Shown in pieces: positions 21,301-33,600 of a DNA stretch of 64,000 nt. A program made the position numbers and the translations under genes. Position 1 is the stretch's first letter, and each line of letters opens with the position of its first letter. Source of the DNA: Cololabis saira (lineage: Eukaryota; Chordata; Actinopteri; Beloniformes; Belonidae); assembly GCF_033807715.1 (NCBI RefSeq), contig NC_084609.1, positions 33,368,850 to 33,432,849 of the forward strand, given 5' to 3'. The notes below the pieces were generated by a model that had not been told where the DNA came from, made no database searches, and saw nothing but the letters and a program-made list of their open reading frames with translations.

Positions 21301-21385
21301 CAGGTACTGGTACTGGTACTGGTACTGGGACTCAAACACAGAACATGTGGCGAGGGTAGGAGAAGACTGAAGAACAACGTGAAAG

Positions 21386-22679
21386 CAATACTGGAGTTGA
21401 GGGGGGATGAGGGGGGACGGCATCCCCCTGAAATAAAAACGGTCCAAATCATCCCCCCTGAAATAAAAACGGTCCAAATCATCCCCCCCTGAAATAAAAA
21501 CGGTCCAAATCATCCCCCCTGAAATAAAAACGGTCCAAATCATCCCCCCCTGAAATAAAAACGGTCCAAATCATCCCCCCCTGAAATAAAAACGGTCCAA
21601 ATCATCCCCCCCTGAAATAAAAACGGTCCAAATCATCCCCCCCTGAAATAAAAACGGTCCAAATCATCCCCCCTGAAATAAAAACGGTCCAAATCATCCC
21701 CCCCTGAAATAAAAACGGTCCAAATCATCCCCCTGAAATAAAAACGGTCCAAATCATCCCCCCCTGAAATAAAAACGGTCCAAATCATCCCCCTGAAATA
21801 AAAACGGTCCAAATCATCCCCCCTGAAATAAAAACGGTCCAAATCATCCCCCCCTGAAATAAAAACGGTCCAAATCATCCCCCTGAAATAAAAACGGTCC
21901 AAATCATCCCCCCCTGAAATAAAAACGGTCCAAATCATCCCCCTGAAATAAAAACGGTCCAAATCATCCCCCCCTGAAATAAAAACGGTCCAAATCATCC
22001 CCCCTGTAAAACTGCCACCCCCCCTTTCCATCCCTTATGTCATTTCATCAATGAATGTGGTTTTACTGCTATTTCAACATTTAGAGTCATCACCAGAAAA
22101 ATAACTTATTTGACAATTTTCGCCCCGTTTCAAGTAAATTTTCACTTGAAATAAGTAGGAAAATCTGCCAGTAGAACAAGATTTATCTTCTCATTACAAG
22201 CAAAAAAATCTTGTTCCACTGGCAGATTTTTCTACTTATTTCAAGTGAAAATCTACTTGAAACAGGTGAAAATGGTTGTTTTTTCCAGTGATGAGTCTTG
22301 TTTTAAGTGTAATGAGATTTATTTTACTAAAATGAGACATTTTAACTAGAAATAAGACAAATATTCTTGTTAAGATTTAGAGTTTTTGCAGTGATCCATG
22401 TTACTTATCCTGTGAAGGACAGAGTCATATTGATAAGTTCAGAAAAGTGTTTTTTATTGTTGTGTTTTGATGTATTTGATGTAAGTCCAGTGGATATTTA
22501 AAGCTTACAGAAGGCTGCATTTAACTGCTGCTATGTCATTCCTGCAGTATTTCTGCAGGTGTTTTGGTCACTGCTATTATTTGTAATATATTATATTATT
22601 TGTAATCAGCACAAATTATCTGTCCCCATATGATCAAATCCACCATCCCCCCTGATTTTCTTTTACAACTGGAGTACTG
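21386..22679 (-). mobile_element. VNTR-bearing hAT-like MITE, copy 2
   Basis: It is inverted relative to copy 1. Ends are caatactggagttgaggg and caactggagtactg. Flanks gtgaaag repeat on both sides (cgtgaaag / ggtgaaag, 7 of 8 matching), consistent with a decayed 8-bp TSD. The minisatellite has 19 units. Confidence 0.88.
21422..22008 (-). repeat. 30-bp minisatellite, 19 units
   Basis: On the plus strand the core is tgaaataaaaacggtccaaa tcatcccccc. Units differ mainly in C-run length (4 to 7). Confidence 0.95.
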
Positions 22680-23551
22680 GGTGAAAGCCTGTCTGATCTG
22701 TCCCAAGGAATTCATTTCATCATTTAATATTCAAAGGTCCTCCTGCTGGCAAAGCTTCAGGTACCAGAATACAAACTTTACATGTGACATGGCATTGACC
22801 TGTGTGCAATAAAGCTTTATTTTCACTTCCCTTCCATGATCTTTTCTTTGAATGAACGCCACCTGGGGGCATGAACCTGAAACTTCAGGCTGAACTTTAA
22901 TCGTCTCTTCAGCAGACAGAGTTGTAGGATATCTGCAGAAAATTAGATCAGACGGTCGCTGGTTGTAAAACCACAATTTTCTAACTCTTGAATAAAGACA
23001 GTTTGGCCATATCTGAATAAACAGGTAATACAGGGTAATGTGTTTTTAATCAAACTGGTATTTTTTAATATCCGAATGGATTTGGCATGTGACTGAATTA
23101 TCATGTGGATTAATCACAGTTTTTAAACAGTATTATGTTATTCAAACAACAATAAACCAAACATAAAGTTAAATCATGTCATGAGTGGATTTTCCATGTT
23201 GGTGATGATATAATTACTTTATTTCCTACCCAGATGAACCCAGCAGTTCAATCCTTTGCAAGCACTTTGTGGTCCTGAACACAACCAAATATATACACAT
23301 ACACAAGTAAGGAAATGAGTCTGCTAGACTTCTTTGTTGTGATAATACTTCTTGTCGTTGGAAAACCTGTTTATTTCCCTTTTAAATGGTAACACATTGA
23401 GGAACAAGCATTTGTGTGATGAGCAGCAGAGGTGAGGACGTGAAAAATATGCAAAATCTTCGCTGCTAATAGCAAACAGCGTCTTCTTTTTTCTTTTGCT
23501 GTCTCTTGTTTTGAACTTCTGAAACTTCTGAGACAAGCACGCACACACACA
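22680..23551. other. Intergenic, no feature recognised
   Basis: This is between MITE copy 2 and the palindromic element. Open frames are short and without domains. An aataaagctttatt word at about 22809 could act as a polyadenylation signal on either strand, but no gene end can be tied to it. Confidence 0.4.
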
Positions 23552-23891
23552 TACAGGACTGTCTCAGAAAATTAGAATATTGTGATAAAGTTATTTATTT
23601 TCTGTAATGCAATTACAAAAACAAAAATGTCATACATTCTGGATTTATTACAAATCAACTGAAGTTTAAGAAAACTCAAATATCCTATCTCAAAAAATTA
23701 GAATATTCTGGGAATCTTAATCTTGAACTGTAAGCCATAATCAGCGATATTAAAATAATAAAAGGCTTGCAATATTTCAGTTGATTTGTAATGAATCCAG
23801 AATGTATGACATTTTTTTTTTTTTTTTTAATTGCATTACAGAAAATAAAGAACTTTATCACAATATTCAAATTTTCTGAGACAGTCCTGAA
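23552..23891. mobile_element. Palindromic TA-targeting MITE
   Basis: The left arm caggactgtctcagaaaatt and right arm aattttctgagacagtcctg are reverse complements, and nearly the whole element folds on itself around position 23720. The left flank is TA. Similar copies lie at 48377-48722 (complete, nested) and 14946-15070 (half). Confidence 0.85.
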
Positions 23892-24591
23892 GATATAAAT
23901 GCAGTGAGTTAGTGTCTTTCATTACATTTGCTGTCCAATGTTGACGATGATGCCAGAGATTTTTCCCTCCCCAGATAAAGACCTTAACACAATCAAAAAG
24001 GAATTCATACACAAACTGCATCATAAAAACATTCACGTCTGTGCAAGACTCAAAAACGTTGTCCACTTTGTCTACGTTTTACAGCATCTTGAATTCTCAG
24101 AAAGCAAACGTGTAGAAGGAACAAAGGGAGCAGCAGATACCAGCAGGGACAGGAACACCACGGTTCACTAGGAAAGGAGTGATCTAGTTCTTTTTTTATG
24201 TAAGATCCACTTTTGTGTTTCTTCATTGTTAACAGTTGTCTTGTCAAACAAGAAGTTAGAATCCCATTAGGATGGGGTTTCTCTAAAAGCCTCTTGAACA
24301 AAGTCCAACAAATGTCCGAATGGATTAAAAAAAATAGAAAAAACAGCCTCATCCCATGTCCAAGTTTTATGTAAATTTTTATAGAAAACCAAGAAAAGAC
24401 AGGCACCATGTCCGACTTGTAGCATAAAACAAACACCCAAGCTTTTGAGTGGCTTGTGCAAAACTCACATTAATGCACATCCATGCACTGTTGGTAAAAA
24501 CACTACTCAGAAATATGTTGAATGCTCGACGTCCGACTCGCCCTGCGTTTCTTGTCCAACCAGGATCAGAGTTTGTTGGGCGAGGCGGAGC
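23892..24591 (-). other. aldh1l2 3' flank, probable 3' UTR
   Basis: This follows the aldh1l2 stop codon on the minus strand. Frames on both strands lack domains. The polyadenylation site cannot be fixed from sequence alone. Confidence 0.4.
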
Positions 24592-24647
24592 TCAGTACTC
24601 CACCGTCACTGCTTTGGTTTTCAGGTACTCCATGAGGGCGTCCTCTC
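24592..24647 (-). CDS. aldh1l2: aldh1l2 last exon
   Basis: This has two bases plus 17 codons ([17 protein letters not shown]) and TGA at 24594-24592. Acceptor ccttgtccacag. The EYLKTK ending is the ALDH1L2 form; ALDH1L1 ends differently. Confidence 0.95.
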
Positions 24648-27600
24648 CTGTGGACAAGGAGACAAGGAGACAAGGAAACACTGGATCAAAGATTCTAGTC
24701 CAAATCCTGCCAACACCCTTTTTAGTGCGTCCGAAACGTACACAATAGTATGCGCTATCCATACTCATTCCGGAGAAATTTATAAGTATTGTCACAGTCT
24801 GAGGATGAAGTGGGTGTGCCTGGCTCCTCCCCCCCTACCTGACAACACCTGCAATCACTCTAGTGCAGGGGTCGGCAACCCAAAATATTTTAGAGCCATA
24901 TTGGACCAAAAACACAAAAAACAAATATGTCTGGAGCCGCAAAAAATGAAAAGTCTTGTATCAGCCTTAGAATGAAGGCAAAACATACTGCAAAAAGTCG
25001 AAATGTTGAGAAAAAAGGAAAGGTAAAAGGAAGAAAAAAAAGGAAAAAAGAAGAGAAAAAAAGAAAAGAAAAAAGGGAAAAAAGAAGAAAAAAAAAGAAA
25101 AAAAAAAGAAGAAAAAAAGGTCAAACATTTTTGAAAAAGCTCCAGGAGCCACTAGGACGGCGCTAAAGAGCTGCATGCGGCTCTAGAGCCGCGGGTTGCC
25201 GACCCCTGCTCTGGTGCAATCATGCCCACAGCATTTAAGCCTCAATATCTCTTCAATCCATGCCAGATTGTCTTGTGTTCTCCAAGCCTTCAAGCCGTTT
25301 ATCAAGCCAAGTGAGTTTTTTCAAGTTTTTGACCTTTTTGACCTTTTGACCTTTTTTCATCCTCCAGACCACGTTTTTGCCTAAGCCCTTGCCTGGTACC
25401 TCTGCCTTCGCTGACAGCTTTTTTGGACTTTGACCCTTGCCTGCCCCTCGTCGGATTTTTGCCTGATCCTTGCCTGCCTTGATTTTGTTCAATAAATCTT
25501 TTGAACAGTTTTCCCTTGGTGCATTTGTGTCCATTCCTCGTGTGTCTGACAAGTATGGATTGATGGACACTAGCTAAGCAGAAACTTCCCACAATGCAAT
25601 GCAGCGGTGTTTGGTTGCTAAGTGCTGCGTAGATACTTAGCAACCAACAAAAATGGAGAATAACGTTGCCGGTACCAAGCAAAGCTGCAGCAGCACCATC
25701 ACGCTACAATTCAAATGTGAGTAATCAGGTGTGATTTCGCTTTGGTTTCCATAAGATATTAACCAGATGAGTTCATCATTTATCACATTATTGTGTGGGT
25801 AGATGTATTTGCAAAGTTTACGAATGAGCTAGCTACAGGCAGCCAATGATAGGTAGTGCTAATGTTATTGTTTTATGGCATAACGTTAACGTTAAGTGAG
25901 AGGGGGTAGGGAAACACAACTATCGTATATAATCAATTGCTGCTACTGCTGCTGACAGGACTTTTTACCATGGTAACAACTCCCCCTCCCAACGGCAGGA
26001 AGTGCCATGTACGCTGTTGGAACACACCCAGTGATCATGTGGACTGTTATAAATGTATATGAACATTTCAGGATTATGAATTCCAAGTGAAAGCCAGACT
26101 TTGGTTTCGTCCTGGGGCCAGAGTTTTATGACCTGCATGACTCCAGACCAGAGAACAGACTCCCTGGGGTTTACGACACCAGGGGGGGGTCGGACACAGT
26201 GCAGCCCCACAAAATCAGCAGGGTTCCTGGAGGAACAAAGGAAAAGACCAGGGCGGGATCGCCCGGCTGCTGCACGCTGCACCCCTGTCTTTTTATTTCA
26301 GAGTCGAAGGAGAAGAGAGAGAGACGAGAGACTGCTTGGACTGAAAGCCGAGAGGAACGAGGCCGCATCGGACTGGAACCCCCGACAGAACCCGCAGCCC
26401 AGATCCAGAATCCAGAGGAGACGTGAGGTTGTGTTTGGGCGATCAGTCAGTTAGAACGGTGTAAAGCTGAATTTATGTTTAATGAGATTACTGTATGCGT
26501 ATTACTGTACATTATCATTATTGTGTTCGTTATTGTGTTTATTATTGCTTTGATTCCTTTTACCTTCCATGCATTTAACGTTTAACTTTCATTTCATTTT
26601 TATTGATTGTTGTTTTTCTTAATTAATGGTTTTATAATGATGTAGTGTGCCATCAGGATTTATTTGGGTATTTATTTACACCTGCTTTGATACCCGTATG
26701 TAAATAAATTCTGATTGATTTTTAATGAGTGGTTTCTGTTTCTGTTTCATGCAATTTGGTCACAATTGGTTTGTTTGAGAGAGCTCAGCGCTCGAATCTC
26801 ACCCTTCAATTACTGTATAGGCATAAACCTTAATTTCTGAGACTGATATTCTGCTGTAAAAGTTACCATTTCCCTGCTTAAGGAACAGGGTGGTGCCCCA
26901 AGGATTTTATTTATCATATTGGTCATTCAATTTGATAAATAGTCGACTTTATTAATTATTAATAATTATTAATAAAATTATTAATAACCCTCGATAACTG
27001 GATCAGCTAAAGCCCCTCTGAGTTGCACAACAACGCTCTGAGTAGTACGTCCCAATTAATGCATACTACTGATATTTACTCAAAAGTGTGCCGCACTTAA
27101 GTATACTTTTTGAGTATATACTGTTTAGTCTGGCATTTCGGATGCACCCCAGGTCTGGCCTGCTCACTCCTCCAGTAAAGGAGGAGACATTAACTCCTGG
27201 GGTAGGTAGAGGGAGCAATGCCCAGGACTGACTTATGTAGGTATATAAAACAGAGGTGCCAGTTATGGGAGCAGATTACTTGGCTAATGGCTCCTCCTTG
27301 CTGTCCGGTGGCCGGTGTTCAGGTTGGGACTCTCATAGATTGAGTTGGATGCTAGCAGGCTGATCTTAACGTGTAAGGTCAACACCTGTTCTTTTCTCTC
27401 AGTGTTGCTTCTCTGCCAGTAGCGCCATTTTTTTCCCTGACCCTGCACCCCAACCTGGGACTTGCTGATTGGGCCGGAGCTTCGGGAGCTGCGTGCTGGC
27501 CTGCGGTCCCCACCCCCGGTCATCCCGTTGCTGCTTCCACCTGCCTGCTGTGCTGTTGCCGTCCCTGACCCACCAGTCTGGCCCTCAGCAGGAGGGTCCC

Positions 27601-30600
27601 CCCTTATGATCCTGGTCCTGCTCAAGGTTTCTTCCTCCTAAAGGGGAGTTTTTCCTTGCCACTGTTTGGCTTAAGGTTTTTCTCCCACTAGGGGAGTTTT
27701 TACCTGCCATTGTTTATGTAATAACTGCTCGGGGGTCATGTTCTGGGTATGGGTCTCTGGAAAGCGTCTAGAGACAACTCTGTTGTATTAGACGCTATAT
27801 AAATAAAATTGAATTGAATTGAAAAATTGAATTTTCAAGAAACACTGATAAAATTACAGGATTCTACTGACCTAAGTCTTTGCCAAAGCCTGACTGCTTG
27901 AAGCCTCCAAAAGGTGAAGCAACGTCCGTTTTGTTGTATGTGTTTACGAACACGGTTCCAGCTTCCAGCCGCTCGCTCACATACATGGCCTTGTTAATGT
28001 CCCGGGTGAACACGCCCGATGCCAAGCCGTACTCCGTGTCATTGGCTCTGTGAAGCACGCCGTCCACATCGCTGGGGTTTTGAGAGAGAGAACAACAGCA
28101 GGCTAGCGGTTAGCGTCGTAAAACTGCAAGGTAGCGCAACCTTTTGTCTTTTGCCTCAACCTACCCATCTTTGAACTTTGACACCACCATGACAGGGCCA
28201 AAGGACTCCTCTTTGGCAATAAACATGTGGTCCTCCACACCGGTGAACACAGTTGGCTCCATAAAGAAACCTGAGGAGAAATAACCACAGAGCTGGATAA
28301 GATGGACACAGAGAATGGAGATGAAAAAGACGCCTAGAGGCCTAGAGGCCTAGAGGAGTAGGGGACTATAGGTCTAGAGGACTAGAGGTCTAGAGACCTA
28401 GAGGACTAGAGGACTAGGGGACTAGGGGCCTAGAGACCTAGAGGACTAGAGCAGTGTCTCCCAACCTGGGGTCTGGGCCCCCCCTGGGGGGGCGCCAGAG
28501 ATCTCTGGGGGGGGCTAGGCCTAGAGGACTAGAGGACTACAGGCCTAGAGGACAAGATACCTAGAGGGATAGAGGACTAGAGGCCTAGAGGTCTAGAGGA
28601 CTAGAGACCTAGAGGACTAGAGGCCTAGAGGACTAGAGGCCTAGAGACCTAGAGGTCTAGAGGCCTAGAGGACTAGAGACCTAGAGGACTAGAGACCTAG
28701 AGGACTAGAGGCCTAGAGACCTAGAGGACTAGAGGCCTAGAGGACTAGAGGACTAGAGACCTAGAGGACTAGAGGTCTAGAGGCCTAGAGCCCTAGAGGA
28801 CTAGAGGCCTAGAGACCTAGAGGACTAGAGGCCTAGAGACCTAGAGGACTAGAGGCCTAGAGGACTAGAGGACTAGAGACCTAGAGGACTAGAGGTCTAG
28901 AGGCCTAGAGCCCTAGAGGTCTAGAGACCTAGAGGACTAGAGGCCTAGAGGACTAGAGGACTAGAGGTCTAGAGGTCTAGAGACCTAGAGGCCTAGAGGT
29001 CTAGAGGACTAGAGACCTAGAGGCCTAGAGGACTAGAGGCCTAGAGACCTAGAGGTCTAGAGGCCTAGAGGACTAGAGACCTAGAGGACTAGAGACCTAG
29101 AGGACTAGAGGCCTAGAGACCTAGAGGACTAGAGGCCTAGAGACCTAGAGGACTAGAGGTCTAGAGGCCTAGAGCCCTAGAGGACTAGAGGCCTAGAGAC
29201 CTAGAGGACTAGAGGCCTAGAGACCTAGAGACCTAGAGGACTAGAGGCCTAGAGACCTAGAGGACTAGAGGCCTAGAGGACTAGAGACCTAGAGGACTAG
29301 AGGACTAGAGGCCTAGAGGACTAGAGGACTAGAGGACTAGAGACCTAGAGGCCTAGAGGTCTAGAGGACTAGAGGACTAGAGACCTAGAGGACTAGAGGC
29401 CTAGAGGACTAGAGGTCTAGAGACCTAGAGGCCTAGAGGCCTAGAGGACTAGAGACCTAGAGGACTAGAGACCTAGAGGCCTAGAGGTCTAGAGGACTAG
29501 AGGACTAGAGACCTAGAGGACTAGAGGCCTAGAGGACTAGAGGACTAGAGGTCTAGAGACCTAGAGGCCTAGAGGTCTAGAGGACTAGAGACCTAGAGGC
29601 CTAGAGGACTAGAGGCCTAGAGACCTAGAGGTCTAGAGGCCTAGAGGACTAGAGACCTAGAGGACTAGAGACCTAGAGGACTAGAGGCCTAGAGACCTAG
29701 AGGACTAGAGGCCTAGAGGACTAGAGGACTAGAGACCTAGAGGACTAGAGGTCTAGAGACCTAGAGGACTAGAGGCCTAGAGACCTAGAGGACTAGAGAC
29801 CTAGAGGACTAGAGGCCTAGAGACCTAGAGGACTAGAGGCCTAGAGGACTAGAGGACTAGAGACCTAGAGGACTAGAGGACTAGAGGCCTAGAGGCCTAG
29901 AGGACTAGAGACCTAGAGGCCTAGAGGACTAGAGGGATAGAGGACTAGAGACCTAGAGGACTAGAGGCCTAGAGGACTAGAGGACTAGAGGGATAGAGGA
30001 CTAGAGGCCTAGAGGCCTAGAGGCCTAGAGACCTAGAGGTCTAGAGGCCTAGAGGTCTAGAGGCTTAGAGGCCTAGAGGCCAAGAGACCTAGATGCCTAG
30101 AGACCTAGAGGACTAGAGGCCTAGAGACCTAGAGACCTAGAGGACTAGAGGCCTAGAGACCTAGAGGACTAGAGGCCTAGAGGACTAGAGACCTAGAGGA
30201 CTAGAGGACTAGAGGCCTAGAGGCCTAGAGGACTAGAGGACTAGAGGTCTAGAGACCTAGAGGCCTAGAGGTCTAGAGGACTAGAGGACTAGAGACCTAG
30301 AGGACTAGAGGCCTAGAGGACTAGAGGACTAGAGGTCTAGAGACCTAGAGGCCTAGAGGTCTAGAGGACTAGAGACCTAGAGGCCTAGAGGACTAGAGGT
30401 CTACAGACCTAGAGGCCTAGAGGACTAGAGGCCAAGAGACCTAGATGCCTAGAGACCTAGAGGACTAGAGGCCTAGAGGACTAGAGACCTAGAGGACTAG
30501 AAACCTAGAGACCTAGAGGCCTGGAGGCCTAGAGGTCTAGAGGACTAGAGGACTAGAGACCTAGAGGCCTAGAGACCTAGAGGACTAGAGACCTAGAGGA

Positions 30601-33600
30601 CTAGAGACCTAGAGGACTAGAGGCCTAGAGACCTAGAGGTCTAGAGGCCTAGAGGTCCAGAGGCCTAGAGACCTAGGGGACTAAAGGCCTAGAGGTCTAG
30701 AGGACTAGAGCAGTGATTCCCAACCTGTGGGCCGCGGCCCCCATGGTGGGCCGCGAAGGTATTGCAAGTGGGCCGCCAAATCATTTCCAAAAAAGTATGA
30801 TTTTTTTTTTATACAGAATAATGTTTTAAATGTTAAAACTCAGTTATGTTTAAAATTATATTAAAAATGTTTAAATATTATTTTCATTATTTTGTTTTGT
30901 TTTCCTTCAAGTATTAGACATGTGACAAGCAAATGAGCAATAGGAACTTTTGTTGTTATCGGTCAGACCACTTTGCAGCGGGACTGCATTGCACTTGACT
31001 TATTTACGTTTGATGCTGATACCGGAAACTGGAGTATAAAGATGGATAGCTGGCTAGCAACAGGGAGAATTAAAAAGTTCGGAGGTGGGCCGCAAACATT
31101 TTTGAGACATAAAAGTGGGCCCTGAGTTGGAAAAGGTTGGGAACCACTAGAGGACTAGAAACCTAGAGGCCTAGAGGCCTAGAGACCTAGGGGACTAGAG
31201 ACCTAGAGGCCTAGAGGACTAAAGGCCTAGAGGACTAAAGGCCTAGAGGCCTAGAGGACTAGAGGTCTAGAGGCCTAGGGGACTAAAGGCCTAGAGGACT
31301 AGAGTTCTAGAGGCCTAGAGGTCTAGAGGACTAGAGGTCTAGAGGCCTAGAGGACTAAAGGCCTAGGGGACTAGAGGCCGAGCCAGCGGACACGCTGGAA
31401 AGATTTTATGTCTCGCATGTCCTAGGAACTAGGGCTGAACGATATTGACAAAATTTCATATCTCGATATTCATGCCAGATATCTCGATATCGATACGATA
31501 CGATATGACTTCGGTTCGGTGAAAACCAAGCATTTTTCAGTAAAATAAAAACATCAGAAATCAAAAGAGTGCAGTTTTATTGATTAGAACTCACTGCCAG
31601 TCATCAACATTAACATAAAGTCACTCAATAATAAATAATAATCAAAATATTTTACTGTAGCTCCGCTTTAACGATAAATAACCAATGCAGTTAGAGTTAG
31701 AGTTCAGTACATGTTATTGATTGGATGCTGCAGCTGAACGGACTGTCACAACATCACTGCAGTTTTATGACGGAGTGAAGACAGATTACAGATTAAACTC
31801 ATGTTTCACTCCCAGGTTTCATATTTGATTTATTTTGTTTCAACAATTAAATATCTAAAAATGTTAACTTTCAATCTGATCAACAAAAGAACCAGAAACA
31901 ACTTTCTTAATTTATTACTGCGCATGTGCAATCCCCCCATTTGTCCAATCCTTGTTTTTCAGTATCCTCCAACGAATAGGAAATAGAGAAAAGAGTTTTC
32001 CACTCGCTGTTTTAATTCCCAATTTCGATTTTCAAACACATCAATTAATTTTTTATTATCAAAACAAAAGATGGGGAACGGATTATTTTGGTTTATTTCT
32101 CGTTTTTATAAACGGATGGATACGTCGCAATTTTCACCAAGCACGACTTGCACAACACCTCGCTCTGGTCGACATTATCCTTTCTAAATCCAAAATACCT
32201 CCAAATAATGGAGGATGATTTATGTTTTGGCACAAAATTAGATTCAGCACCGCCACCGGCCGCATTATCCTCCGCACTCATGTCTCTTTTCTTCCGTTTG
32301 GATTTCTCCGCTCTTCTCCGCTCTCCTGTGTGTGGCTGTGTGCGTCTCGTACGTCTCCCTCCCTCCCTCCCTCCTATGTTTGTCATTGGTTGGCTTCAGC
32401 TGTCGATCAACAACAAGCATGAAATAAGCTTTGTGGTTGGCTGGCCGTAGTGGTGCGTTCAAGAGCAATCTTAAAAGTAATGTTTATGGAGACTGCTTGA
32501 GCTGTACAAGCAGGGCGAGCGGAAATATATTGTTTATATCGTTGCTTTTCCGTTATTAATGTCTTGAATGTTCATATCTCCATATAGATACGATAACGGT
32601 ATATCGTTCAGCCCTACTAGGAACGCCTTGCTATTCCCCCGAAAGAGCCGGGGGATGGATGGATGGATGGATGGATGGATGGATGGATGGATGGATGGAT
32701 GGATGGATGGATGGATGGATGGATGGATGGATGGATGGATGGATGGATGGATGGATGGATGGATGGATGGATGGTGTAGTAAAGGTGTAGTGGGTGTAGT
32801 AGCCGTTTCCTACCTGGCCTGTCCACCTGTCGTCCTCCATACACTAGAGTGGCTCCTTCTTTCACTCCAATCTCACAGTACTCCAGGAGTTTGTCCATGT
32901 GGGCTTTGTGGTTCTGTGGGCCGTGGTCCGTGGAACGATCCAGGGGGTCTCCGATCTTCATCCTCTTGATTTCCTCCACCTTGTATGTCAGGGGTGGGTA
33001 AATAGAAACAACAGCAAAAAAAAGTTGTGGTTGATGTTTTGTGCTTCAACCGAGAACACCAAGTTGTGAATTTAAAGGTATTATCCATGATTTTGGAGAG
33101 CTAGCAAGATTTGAAAGTGGCACCTCCTCTAAGCCCCGCCCCCTCATGTAAGCCCCGCCCCTCATGTAAGCCCCGCCCCTCCTCCCCTCCCGTCAGCGCT
33201 CCGTTCAAAGCCACGCCCCCACAAACTTTGGGGAACGCGCATTTGCAGGAGTCAAGTTTTCCAGGACATTTTGGACAGCACATTTTCACAAAACTACCCC
33301 ATGTCTCATTCACCTGTAAGCGAGGCCGGTTTTAGGGGGGGGCAGGGGTGGGCTGTGCCCACCCAAACGTGCATCCTGCCCACCGGCGTCTCCATCCCGG
33401 CGAGAGTGGAGAGCAGAGAGTGGAGAGCAGAGAGCGGAGAGCAGAGAGCGGAGAGCGGCTGGCGGTGCGCTGCAGGCTCTAGAGCCACGGCTACGCCTTA
33501 GGTTACAGCGTACCCTACGGCGTAGCCTACGGCGTAGCCTACGGCATAGGGTACGCCGTAGGGTACGCCATAGGCTACGGCATCTGATTGGTTCTTTCCC

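Larger units (their letters stand above)
24719..27148 (+). mobile_element. MITE (GCATTTCGGACGCACC family), split by two solo LTRs
   Basis: Its segments 24719-24789, 25552-26014 and 27033-27148 align in order with the uninterrupted copy at 39231-39789 (for example tagtatgcgctatccatact, ggacactagctaagcagaaa, agtatactttttgagta). The first about 65 bases of the family are missing. It lies in the last intron of aldh1l2. Confidence 0.85.

Noticed and set aside
26101..26454. 117-codon plus-strand frame in the aldh1l2 last intron
   Set aside because: It lies wholly within a solo LTR defined by TGTTG/CAACA ends and ACGC repeats; no domain seen.
32568..32979. WMDG or HPSI repeat frames
   Set aside because: These are translations of the GGAT microsatellite next to aldh1l2 exon r.
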